From assembly GCA_046760985.1 (NCBI GenBank), contig JBHIFE010000024.1, positions 1 through 16,368 of the forward strand: a DNA stretch of 16,368 nt. The letters run 5' to 3'. Position numbers and translations under genes: made by a program. The stretch is from JBHIFE01 sp046760985 (lineage in GTDB: Bacteria > Chloroflexota > Dehalococcoidia > Dehalococcoidales > RBG-16-60-22). This document shows, piece by piece, positions 1 through 6,682 of the stretch. The notes below the pieces were generated by a model. The model did no database searches. It saw only the letters and a program-made list of their open reading frames with translations, and was not told the origin of the DNA. Within the stretch, counting starts at the first letter, position 1. Each line of letters begins with the position of its first letter.

Positions 1-2
1 CG

Positions 3-1004
3 GCTGGTCCCCCAGGTCCGGCTGGTTCTCCCGGTCCAACCGGACCCGCTGGCCCGGCTGGCCCTCCCGGACCACCTGGTGCTGCCGGCCCAGCTGGCCC
101 GACTGGTTCTGCTGGTCCACCTGGAACTGCGGTATGTTCTGCTTGCCACGACGATACTACATTGATTAAGGCAAGGCAAGTGCAATGGGCAAATTCACTC
201 CATGGCTCAGGTAGCACTTTTGAAAGAAATGCTGCTAGTTGTGCCGGTTGTCATACCAGCCAGGGTTTTGTAGCTCGCATTGCAAAAGGCATGGATCTTG
301 CACCAGAGGATGTGTCAAATCCAGCGCCGATAAATTGTCGTACCTGCCATCAGATTCATACTAATTTCACCAAGGATGATTTTGCCTTGACAACTACCAA
401 GCCGGTGAAATTACTGACCACCGGAGATACGTTTGACATGGGCGAAGGCAATCTATGTGCTAATTGCCACCAGCCGAGGTTGGCAGCACCAGAGGTCGGT
501 GGCGGCGATGTTGAGATTACTTCTCCCTACTGGGGTCCTCACCATGGTCCGCAGTCGGCGATACTCCTTGGAGTAGCCGGATACGGCAAGTCTACCGGAG
601 CCGGCATCCATTATTCCGTTGTCAAGGAAGGCTGCCCGGTATGTCATATGGCTGATGCTTATGGAGCTCAAGCAGGTGGTCACACCATGAGTATGGAATA
701 TATCTACCACGGTCACGAGACACCCAATCTGGCAGGATGCGAGACGTGCCATGCTGATATTGAGTCTTTTGACCGTAACGGAGTTCAGACAGAGGTTGAA
801 GCTTTACTTGATGAGTTGAGAGAACTTCTGATTGCTGATGGCATAATGGATGACACCGACCATGCTGTACCGGGAACATACTCTGCCGAACGGGCTGGGG
901 CTTTGTTTAACTACTTGATGGTGCTGGAAGATAGAAGCGATGGGGTTCATAATCCAGCTTATGCTAAGGCACTCCTTCAAACTGCAATAGACGCACTAAA
1001 ATAG
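3..1004 (+). CDS. Collagen-like repeat/hexahaem c-type cytochrome fusion, 5' partial
   Basis: The reading frame is open from the left edge, so the true start and any signal peptide lie outside the window. The TTG at 162 is internal and not a start. The first 43 codons are a collagen-like tract of 14 Gly-X-Y triplets. The frame then runs directly into a cytochrome domain with six CXXCH haem c sites at 135-149 (CSACH), 240-254 (CAGCH), 336-350 (CRTCH), 456-470 (CANCH), 633-647 (CPVCH) and 738-752 (CETCH). Extra histidines (HGSG, HQIH, GPHHGP, GGHT, YHGHE) could serve as distal ligands. The C-terminal segment lacks CXXCH and ends with HNPAYAKALL, a pattern seen in multihaem cytochromes of the c554/NrfA type. 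The likely role is extracytoplasmic electron transfer; substrate and partner cannot be read from sequence. The linked ccm operon fits its need for haem attachment. An alternative is a multihaem oxidoreductase rather than a pure electron carrier. Confidence 0.93.
   Translation, partial: AGPPGPAGSPGPTGPAGPAGPPGPPGAAGPAGPTGSAGPPGTAVCSACHDDTTLIKARQVQWANSLHGSGSTFERNAASCAGCHTSQGFVARIAKGMDLAPEDVSNPAPINCRTCHQIHTNFTKDDFALTTTKPVKLLTTGDTFDMGEGNLCANCHQPRLAAPEVGGGDVEITSPYWGPHHGPQSAILLGVAGYGKSTGAGIHYSVVKEGCPVCHMADAYGAQAGGHTMSMEYIYHGHETPNLAGCETCHADIESFDRNGVQTEVEALLDELRELLIADGIMDDTDHAVPGTYSAERAGALFNYLMVLEDRSDGVHNPAYAKALLQTAIDALK
6..131 (+). repeat. Collagen-like Gly-X-Y coding repeat (14 triplets)
   Basis: Fourteen consecutive nine-base units each encode Gly-X-Y (GPP, GPA, GSP, GPT, GPA, GPA, GPP, GPP, GAA, GPA, GPT, GSA, GPP, GTA). 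The tract is interrupted only by the window edge and stops four bases before the first haem motif. It is much more GC-rich than the genes around it. Such tracts in bacteria form triple helices and are prone to length change. The full length is unknown because the window begins inside it. Confidence 0.93.
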
Positions 1005-1036
1005 AAGGCCGGTAAGCCTACCACTATATATTGCGT

Positions 1037-1042
1037 AGGAGG
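1037..1042 (+). promoter_or_regulatory. Ribosome binding site that sets the start of the dihaem lipoprotein
   Basis: AGGAGG lies six bases before GTG at 1049. This excludes the in-frame TTG at 1031, which lies upstream of the site, and makes the ATG at 1064 too distant. Confidence 0.75.
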
Positions 1043-1048
1043 TTAGTG

Positions 1049-1396
1049 GTGAAAAGGGAAACCATGTTGTGGTTACTAGTCGGAGCACTGCTGATCATAG
1101 TGTCATTACTTGCGGCATGTGGGGAAGAAGCAGCAGCACCAGCGCCGACACCCACACCAACGCCGGCTCCGGCACCGGCACCGCCTCCACCTCCACCAGC
1201 ACCAACCCCTGCCCCCGCGCCAGCGCCAGCTCCTGCGCCAGCACCAACACCAACAGCAATACCACACACACTGGAGGGGCGTGATGACTGCCTGGTGTGC
1301 CACGAAACTGGGGTGGGGGAGGCAACGGTGATGCCGGCAGACCATGCTGGTCGCACCAACGATATCTGCACCACATGTCATAAGCCAGCGGGATGA
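1049..1396 (+). CDS. Dihaem c-type cytochrome lipoprotein with Pro/Ala/Thr-rich linker
   Basis: A 115-residue protein starting at GTG 1049, chosen because AGGAGG sits six bases upstream. Residues 2-23 are a type II signal peptide ending in the lipobox LLAAC, so Cys24 should be lipidated and the protein anchored on the outer face of the membrane. Residues about 29-70 are a low-complexity stretch of Pro, Ala and Thr, likely an extended spacer. The C-terminal part carries two haem c sites, CLVCH (81-85) and CTTCH (107-111), with a histidine (DHAG) between them that may be an axial ligand. It lies 44 bases after the hexahaem gene and just before the ccm operon. A tethered electron shuttle between the membrane and outer cytochromes is the natural inference. 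The partner is unknown, and the fold is too short to place in a named family. Confidence 0.9.
   Translation: MKRETMLWLLVGALLIIVSLLAACGEEAAAPAPTPTPTPAPAPAPPPPPPAPTPAPAPAPAPAPAPTPTAIPHTLEGRDDCLVCHETGVGEATVMPADHAGRTNDICTTCHKPAG
1136..1260 (+). repeat. Low-complexity Pro/Ala/Thr coding tract
   Basis: Imperfect repeats of proline, alanine and threonine codons (PAP, PTP, PPPPP) make up the spacer of the lipoprotein. The skewed composition also opens long false reading frames in the other five frames. Confidence 0.8.
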
Positions 1397-1418
1397 GAGT
1401 GGTTTGAAAGTGAGGCGG

Positions 1419-1447
1419 TTGGGCTATCAGGTATTTGGTGGTATACT
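1419..1447 (+). promoter_or_regulatory. Candidate sigma-70 type promoter with extended -10, upstream of ccmE
   Basis: A -10 box TATACT at 1442-1447 is preceded by TGG, giving the TGN extended -10 form. A weak -35 TTGGGC lies at 1419-1424 with a 17-base spacer. It sits in the 89-base gap between the dihaem lipoprotein and ccmE, so it would drive the ccm operon separately from the cytochrome genes. Found by eye only. Confidence 0.45.
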
Positions 1448-1485
1448 TTTCTAGCATTCCCCAAAATCTGGAGAGAGGGTGAACA

Positions 1486-1875
1486 GTGTTACGGAAGAGG
1501 AAGTTCCTCATCGGCGGGTTCATAGTATTTCTTACTATAGCCTATCTGGGCTATTTGGGTTTTCAGGGTTCGGCAACCTATTATTATACAGTTAGCGAAC
1601 TTGTGCAGCAAGGAAGTTCCATTTATAATGAAAAGGTGCGGGTAAATGGGCAGGTTGCCCCTGGCTCTGTAGAACAGGAACCAGAAAGCTTTGCCCTGAG
1701 ATTCATCATTACTGAAGGAGGGCAGAGTCTGCCGGTGGTCTATCAGGGGATTGTCCCTGATGCTTTCAAGGTTGGCAATGATGTCGTCGTTGAGGGTCAT
1801 CTGAGTTCAGTGGGAATTTTCCAGGCAAACGCTATTTTAGTGAAGTGCCCCTCTAAGTATGTACCTAAGAAGTGA
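1486..1875 (+). CDS. ccmE: Cytochrome c maturation haem chaperone CcmE, cysteine (CXXXY) type
   Basis: A 129-residue protein starting at GTG 1486, with a GAGAGGG ribosome site about six bases upstream. An N-terminal membrane anchor spans residues about 6-26. It is followed by a small beta-barrel (OB fold) with the YTVSEL, VRVNGQV and DVVVEGHL segments typical of CcmE. CcmE takes haem from CcmC and hands it to CcmF/CcmH in the extracytoplasmic space. In the classical protein the haem is bound covalently through His in an HXXXY motif near the C-terminus. Here the motif is CPSKY (Cys121 to Tyr125), the variant described in archaea and some sulfate-reducing bacteria. It is the first gene of the maturation operon, 23 bases before ccmF. 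Confidence 0.93.
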   Translation: MLRKRKFLIGGFIVFLTIAYLGYLGFQGSATYYYTVSELVQQGSSIYNEKVRVNGQVAPGSVEQEPESFALRFIITEGGQSLPVVYQGIVPDAFKVGNDVVVEGHLSSVGIFQANAILVKCPSKYVPKK

Positions 1876-1898
1876 GGTTGGGTTAGGGGAAGTAATTC

Positions 1899-3872
1899 AT
1901 GGCAGATATAGGCTACATCGCTTTATTTCTAGCACTAGTAGCCTCGATTTATTCGACTATTGCCTTCATCTTCGGGGTGAAGACAGGCTATTTGGCACTG
2001 ATTCATAGTGCTAGAAATAGTCTCCTGGCTGTCTGTGGGCTGGTTTCCATATCGGTAGCAATTCTAATTTATGCTTTGGTGACTCACGATTTCCGGATCG
2101 AATATGTTGCCTCATACACCAGCCGTGACCTTTCCTTGACTTACCTCATCAGTGCTTTATGGGCAGGCAACGATGGTTCCCTATTATTCTGGGCATGGCT
2201 TCTGTCTCTCTTTGCTGCTGTAGTAGTACTTCAGAGGCGAGATGTCGGTAAAGAGCTAGTGCCTTATGCTTCTTCAGTTATCATGATCACCCAGACTTTC
2301 TTTCTCATTCTATTGCTCTTAGTAGCAAACCCGTTCCAGAAACTCTCCTTTGTCCCGGCTGAGGGGATGGGTCTTAATCCCTTGCTTGAGAACCCGGGGA
2401 TGATACTGCACCCGCCGAGCCTGCTAGCTGGCTATGTCGGCTTTACTGTCCCTTTTGCTTTCGCCATTGCTGCCTTGTTAAGCAGAAGGCTTGGGGATGA
2501 GTGGCTAGTAGCCATTAGAAGATGGACGCTTCTGGCTTGGCTCCTCCTTGGAATTGGCAATATCATCGGTGCTTGGTGGGCGTATGTAGAACTTGGCTGG
2601 GGAGGCTATTGGGCCTGGGACCCGGTGGAGAACGCTGGCTTGATGCCGTGGTTGGTGGCAACTGCCTTCCTTCACTCTATTATGATGCAACGAAGGCGGG
2701 GAATACTAAAAATCTGGAATATGGTGTTGGTCATACTAACCTTCAGCTTGGCGATATTTGGTACTTTCCTGACTCGGAGTGGTGTCCTTTCCTCAGTTCA
2801 TACTTTTTCTGAGTCTGCCTTAGGTCCTTTCTTTTTGGTCTTTCTTGGTATCACCCTCTTTGGCTCACTGGGCTTACTCTATTACCGCAGTGAAGAATTG
2901 AAAGGTGAGGCAGAAATGGAGTCCCTCGTTTCCAGAGAGAGTACTTTCCTGTTGAATAATCTGCTCCTGGTCGGCGCTGCCTTTGCTATCTTTCTGGGGA
3001 CAGTTTTCCCGGTCATATCTGAGATGGTACGTGGAGTCAAGGTTAGTGTCGGGCCACCCTTTTTCAATCAGGTGAACGGGCCCATTTTCTTAGTTACTAT
3101 TCTCCTTGCCGGGATTTGTACCCTCATTGGTTGGCGGCGGGCATCACTTAAAAACCTGATTCGCAATTTCCTCTGGCCTCTGCTGGTAGCTCTAATTCTA
3201 GGGGTAGCTCTATTCTTTTTGGGAATAAGAGAGTGGTATGCTCTTATTGCCTTTCCGGTGTGTGGTTTTGTCCTTTCTACCATACTCTATGAGTGGTTCC
3301 GCGGCGTAAGAGCCCGTCATCGGATGCAGGTAGAGAACTATCTGAAGGCTTTTTGGAACTTAATTTTGAATAATAGACCTCGTTATGGTGGCTATATTGT
3401 TCACATTGCTATTATCCTTATTGCCATTGGAGTCATCGGTTCATCCGGCTATGAAGTAGAGAAGGAGGCGGCACTTAAACCAGGCGAATCGATGACGATA
3501 AAGAACTACACTCTCACTTATGAGAACATCGACCAATATGAAACTCAGAGCAAACTGGTGGCTACCGCTACTCTCTCCGTCCATAATCAAGGAGAATTTA
3601 TCGGCAAATTAATTCCGGAAAAATACTTTCACCGGAGCTATGAACAGCCGGTAACCGAGGTTGCCATCCGCACTACACTCAGCGAAGACTTATACGTCAT
3701 CTTGGTCAGCTGGGATGAAGATGGCACCGCTGCCTTCAAGGTTCTGGTTAATCCATTGGTGAATTGGATATGGATTGGAGGCGGAGTATTTGTTCTGGGG
3801 GGATTAATTGCTTTCTGGCCTGAGCGGCGGAAACTACCAGCCTCACAACAGACTAGAACAATAAGGAAATAG
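1899..3872 (+). CDS. ccmF: Haem lyase subunit CcmF
   Basis: A 657-residue polytopic membrane protein, about the usual length for CcmF, starting at ATG 1899 after an AGGGGAAG ribosome site. It carries the tryptophan-rich haem-handling (WWD) motif: LGWGGYWAWDPVENAG begins near residue 232 and faces outside. The ILHPPSLLAGYVG and FLTRSGVLSSVHTF segments are also characteristic of the family. After the last cluster of helices comes a soluble extracytoplasmic region, residues about 505-620, and then a final helix near the C-terminus. CcmF joins haem from holo-CcmE to the CXXCH cysteines of apocytochromes together with CcmH. CcmH follows two bases downstream, consistent with co-translation and complex formation. 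Confidence 0.97.
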   Translation: MADIGYIALFLALVASIYSTIAFIFGVKTGYLALIHSARNSLLAVCGLVSISVAILIYALVTHDFRIEYVASYTSRDLSLTYLISALWAGNDGSLLFWAWLLSLFAAVVVLQRRDVGKELVPYASSVIMITQTFFLILLLLVANPFQKLSFVPAEGMGLNPLLENPGMILHPPSLLAGYVGFTVPFAFAIAALLSRRLGDEWLVAIRRWTLLAWLLLGIGNIIGAWWAYVELGWGGYWAWDPVENAGLMPWLVATAFLHSIMMQRRRGILKIWNMVLVILTFSLAIFGTFLTRSGVLSSVHTFSESALGPFFLVFLGITLFGSLGLLYYRSEELKGEAEMESLVSRESTFLLNNLLLVGAAFAIFLGTVFPVISEMVRGVKVSVGPPFFNQVNGPIFLVTILLAGICTLIGWRRASLKNLIRNFLWPLLVALILGVALFFLGIREWYALIAFPVCGFVLSTILYEWFRGVRARHRMQVENYLKAFWNLILNNRPRYGGYIVHIAIILIAIGVIGSSGYEVEKEAALKPGESMTIKNYTLTYENIDQYETQSKLVATATLSVHNQGEFIGKLIPEKYFHRSYEQPVTEVAIRTTLSEDLYVILVSWDEDGTAAFKVLVNPLVNWIWIGGGVFVLGGLIAFWPERRKLPASQQTRTIRK

Positions 3873-3874
3873 AT

Positions 3875-4369
3875 ATGGGCTTAAAGGGAAAGCTCGGCAT
3901 CATTCTACTAATTATTATTGCGCTATTTTCTCCCTTCCCGGCTAGGGCTAACGGAGCTACGGTGAGTGACATATCCAAACAGCTTATCTGTCAGTGTGGC
4001 TGCACTATGGTTCTACTCAACTGCAGTCATGCTGAATGCGCCTCGCGTGAAGCGATGACTACCTTGATTGAGCAAAAGCTGGCTCAAGGACAATCGGGAG
4101 AGGGGATTATCCAGTTTTTTGTTGCCCAATATGGAGAACAGGTACTGGCATCACCCCCAAAGCGAGGGTTTAACCTGATGGCTTGGGTCACGCCCTTTGC
4201 TGCACTATTATTTGGTGGAGGGGTAATCTACTTCGTGTTGAAGAAATGGGTAAGGCGAGAAACGCCTTCTCCGACCGATGCTACGGCTGAGACTGACGAG
4301 GAGGATGAGCAGTACCAGCGCCAACTTGAGGAGGAGTTGAAAGAATTTACCCCGAGGAGCTTCAGGTGA
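3875..4369 (+). CDS. ccmH: Cytochrome c maturation protein CcmH/CycL-like, CXCXC variant
   Basis: A 164-residue protein with an N-terminal signal segment (residues about 6-26, ending PARANG), a compact helical domain, a membrane helix at about 107-128 and an acidic, glutamate-rich cytoplasmic tail. CcmH normally presents an LRCXXC pair that reduces or engages apocytochrome cysteines. Here the site reads LICQCGC, with Cys39, Cys41 and Cys43 plus Cys50 and Cys56, so the canonical CXXC spacing is replaced by CXCXC. The following helices (SGEGIIQFFVAQYGEQVLASPP) match the conserved CcmH fold. The start is ATG 3875, whose weak AAGGA site overlaps the end of ccmF. The stop overlaps the next start by four bases. 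No thioredoxin-like CcmG is present in the window, so its reduction partner is unknown. Confidence 0.93.
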   Translation: MGLKGKLGIILLIIIALFSPFPARANGATVSDISKQLICQCGCTMVLLNCSHAECASREAMTTLIEQKLAQGQSGEGIIQFFVAQYGEQVLASPPKRGFNLMAWVTPFAALLFGGGVIYFVLKKWVRRETPSPTDATAETDEEDEQYQRQLEEELKEFTPRSFR

Positions 4370-4791
4370 CTGTTTTTATCGCCATATTATTGACCATTTT
4401 AACCTTTGCCTTTATCGCCTATCCATTTTTCAAGCAAAAGTGGCGTTTGGTAGATTCAGCGGGGGGTGAGAAATTACGAGAATTGCACTCCAGACGAGAT
4501 GTCACCTATTCTATGCTTAAGGAGTTGGAGTTTGATCTCCAATCAGGTATCCTAACCGAGGAGGATTACCAGGACCTGGAGGCGAGGTACAAGAGAAAAG
4601 CTATTTCCATTCTGAGAGAAATGGATAAATCAGAGAAGGGTAGCGACGTGGATGAGGAAATAGAAAAGCAGGTTCTGGAACTGCGCCGGAGTAAAGGTCG
4701 TTTTTGCCCTCAATGTGGGAATAAGTATCAGGAGAACGACCGTTTCTGCTCTCGCTGTGGTATAAATCTGAGCAAAGGGGAAGCAGTTTGA
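4366..4791 (+). CDS. CcmI-like membrane protein with C-terminal zinc ribbon
   Basis: A 141-residue protein starting at GTG 4366 and overlapping ccmH by four bases. One membrane helix spans residues 2-20. It is followed by a charged helical segment in which a RRDVTYSMLKELEFDLQSGIL-like stretch precedes TEEDYQDLEARY. This is the pattern of the membrane-anchored N-terminal region of CcmI/CycH, the chaperone that holds apocytochromes for CcmFH. The C-terminus is a zinc ribbon, CPQC followed by CSRC, instead of the periplasmic TPR domain of proteobacterial CcmI. The topology should leave the ribbon in the cytoplasm. Its position between ccmH and the ABC genes supports a role in cytochrome c assembly, but the exact function is inferred. 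Confidence 0.8.
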   Translation: MTVFIAILLTILTFAFIAYPFFKQKWRLVDSAGGEKLRELHSRRDVTYSMLKELEFDLQSGILTEEDYQDLEARYKRKAISILREMDKSEKGSDVDEEIEKQVLELRRSKGRFCPQCGNKYQENDRFCSRCGINLSKGEAV

Positions 4792-5945
4792 TTGGACGTA
4801 TTGCTCTGCTGGCGGTAGTATTTATTCTGAGTCTAATTGCCCCCACCTTGGCGGCTGAACCTGACACTGGCACAATTGAAGGTCAGGTTGTTAATGGAAC
4901 TGAGGGGGGCAGTAGCGTTGCTGACCAAGACGTTACCTTGAAGACTTTTCTAAATGATGCTGAGGTAGGTACAACCACTACCAAGACTGATGCTGAAGGA
5001 AGGTTTGTGTTTGGTGGTCTGTCAACCGAGTCGAGCTATAACTACCAAGTAGCACTCACCTTCCAGGGGACGGAATACACCAGTGTGTGGCTCAATTTTG
5101 ATGAAGGGGAGACAACCAAATCTACCGAGGTTATTGTCTACGACTCAACCACCAGCGATGAGGCAATTAAAGTGGCGATGACGCATACCATCGTATATGT
5201 TGGGCAAGGTAGTCTTCAGGTGCAGGAATATTTTTTATTTGTTAATGAGGCTGACCGAACTTATATTGGTCCAACTGAAGATGGAAATACCGGAACATTG
5301 AAGTTTTCCCTGCCCAGGGGGGTAGCTGAACTGCAGTATAGCCTAGGGCTAATGGAGTGCTGTATCGTCGGCAGTGAAGAGGGCTTTGCCGATACTATGC
5401 CTGTTCTACCTGGAAGTAAGGAAGTAGCTTACTCCTATAAAGTTAACTACAGTTCAGCAGCATATACATTTTCCCAAAGAGTAAATTATCCTACGGCTAA
5501 CTTCGACCTCTTGATTCAGAGTGAAGACATTGAGATTACTGGCAACCAACTGGCAATTGATGAGCCATTGGATATCGGTGGCACTAGGTTCAATCATCTT
5601 TTTGGCAGGGATCTTACCCCTGGCGACATACTGGTGGTTCAGCTCTCCGGCCTACCTGAAACCAGTAACCAAAGTACTCTTGGGTGGGTGACTCTAACAC
5701 TAGTAGCACTTGTTGGCGGCTTTAGCTTTATCTACTTCTTGAGGAAGAGAAGACTTCAGTCAGTAATACCTGATGGCAGCCTGGAGCAAAGAAAGCAAAG
5801 ATTACTCATTGAGCTTGCTCGGTTAGATGATGACTTTGAGGGTGGCAAAATCACTGAGGACGTTTATCGTAAGTTGCGAGTAACGAAGAAGGCACAGCTG
5901 TTGGAACTAATACAAAGGTCAAAGAAGGAGAAAGGAAACAGATAA
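4788..5945 (+). CDS. Membrane-anchored beta-sandwich protein of the ccm operon (carboxypeptidase regulatory-like domain)
   Basis: A 385-residue protein starting at TTG 4788, with AAAGGGG upstream and a four-base overlap with the preceding gene. A signal peptide covers residues 1-22 (ending TLAAEP). Next is a carboxypeptidase regulatory-like beta-sandwich at about 27-115 (GTIEGQVVNGT, TDAEGRFVFGGL). A second extracytoplasmic beta-rich region runs to about 295. A membrane helix at about 302-322 is followed by a basic stop-transfer, and a cytoplasmic charged tail reads LIELARLDDDFEGGKITEDVY. That tail resembles the helical segment of the preceding CcmI-like protein. There is no catalytic carboxypeptidase domain. 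The function is unknown; operon position suggests handling or presenting apocytochromes outside the membrane. A binding or scaffold protein unrelated to haem is also possible. Confidence 0.82.
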   Translation: MIGRIALLAVVFILSLIAPTLAAEPDTGTIEGQVVNGTEGGSSVADQDVTLKTFLNDAEVGTTTTKTDAEGRFVFGGLSTESSYNYQVALTFQGTEYTSVWLNFDEGETTKSTEVIVYDSTTSDEAIKVAMTHTIVYVGQGSLQVQEYFLFVNEADRTYIGPTEDGNTGTLKFSLPRGVAELQYSLGLMECCIVGSEEGFADTMPVLPGSKEVAYSYKVNYSSAAYTFSQRVNYPTANFDLLIQSEDIEITGNQLAIDEPLDIGGTRFNHLFGRDLTPGDILVVQLSGLPETSNQSTLGWVTLTLVALVGGFSFIYFLRKRRLQSVIPDGSLEQRKQRLLIELARLDDDFEGGKITEDVYRKLRVTKKAQLLELIQRSKKEKGNR

Positions 5946-6682
5946 TGGAGAAACCCACTTCTACTTCTCAAACTTGGGCAATCGAAATTCAAGAGCTTAC
6001 CAAGTCCTTCGGCGATCATCTTGCCTTAAAAAGAATTGATCTTGAAGTAAAGGTGGGGGACTTTGTCGTCATTTTAGGTCCTAACGGAGCTGGGAAGACT
6101 ACCCTCATTAAGGTGCTAGCCACCATCATGAACCCCTCTTCAGGAAGTGTTCTGATTGACGGGCTAAATCCTAAAAATAATGCTGAAGAGATCCGGCGCC
6201 GCATTGGCGTGATTACCCATCAGACCTTCCTTTACAACAACCTCACTGCCTACGAAAACCTAGAATTCTACAGCCGTATGTATGATGTGCCCAGACGTAA
6301 GGAGCGAATTCATGAAGTAGCAGCCATGATGGGAATAATGCCTCGCCTTCATGACCGACTAGGCACCCTTTCTCGGGGCATGCAGCAAAGGCTGTCAATC
6401 GCTCGTTCCCTGCTTCACCAGCCGACTATAATGCTGCTGGACGAGCCAGAAACAGGTTTGGACCAGCAGGCTATCTCTATGCTCTGGGAGGCATTGCGAA
6501 TAGAGGAGAAAGGAAAACGCACCATTATTCTTACTACCCATGATCTAGAGCGTGGACTCGAACTGGGCGAGCGTCTGCTAATTTTGGATAAGGGAAAGAT
6601 TATTTATCAGGGGTCAAGTCAGGTGCTAGACCTAGCCGGTTTGAAGGAAGTTTACCAAAACAGCACGAGGGTCGGAGCATGA
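5945..6682 (+). CDS. ccmA: Haem exporter ABC ATPase CcmA
   Basis: A 245-residue ABC ATPase whose ATG overlaps the previous stop by one base (TAATG). It has Walker A GPNGAGKTT (residues 45-53), Q-loop Gln93, signature LSRGMQQ (142-148), Walker B IMLLDE (162-167) and the H-loop His199. With CcmB and CcmC it forms the complex that uses ATP to release holo-CcmE from CcmC. Taken alone, the ATPase could belong to any export system. Translational coupling to a CcmB-like permease and to ccmC decides the assignment. It is somewhat longer at both ends than the E. coli protein. Confidence 0.93.
   Translation: MEKPTSTSQTWAIEIQELTKSFGDHLALKRIDLEVKVGDFVVILGPNGAGKTTLIKVLATIMNPSSGSVLIDGLNPKNNAEEIRRRIGVITHQTFLYNNLTAYENLEFYSRMYDVPRRKERIHEVAAMMGIMPRLHDRLGTLSRGMQQRLSIARSLLHQPTIMLLDEPETGLDQQAISMLWEALRIEEKGKRTIILTTHDLERGLELGERLLILDKGKIIYQGSSQVLDLAGLKEVYQNSTRVGA

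Noticed and set aside
162..164. TTG as the start of the multihaem cytochrome
   Set aside because: The frame is open upstream to the window edge and includes a CXXCH haem site at 135-149 and the collagen-like tract, so TTG 162 is internal.
1024..1523. Long overlapping ORFs on both strands around the Pro/Ala/Thr tract
   Set aside because: They are low-complexity translations (Gly/Ala, Trp/Cys/Arg, His/Gln) created by the skewed repeat. The lipoprotein frame has a ribosome site, lipobox and two haem motifs.
3989..4003. CQCGC in CcmH as a haem site
   Set aside because: There is no CXXCH pattern or following histidine; its position matches the thiol site of CcmH.
4705..4770. CPQC and CSRC of the CcmI-like protein as haem motifs
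   Set aside because: No histidine follows either pair; the paired spacing is that of a zinc ribbon.
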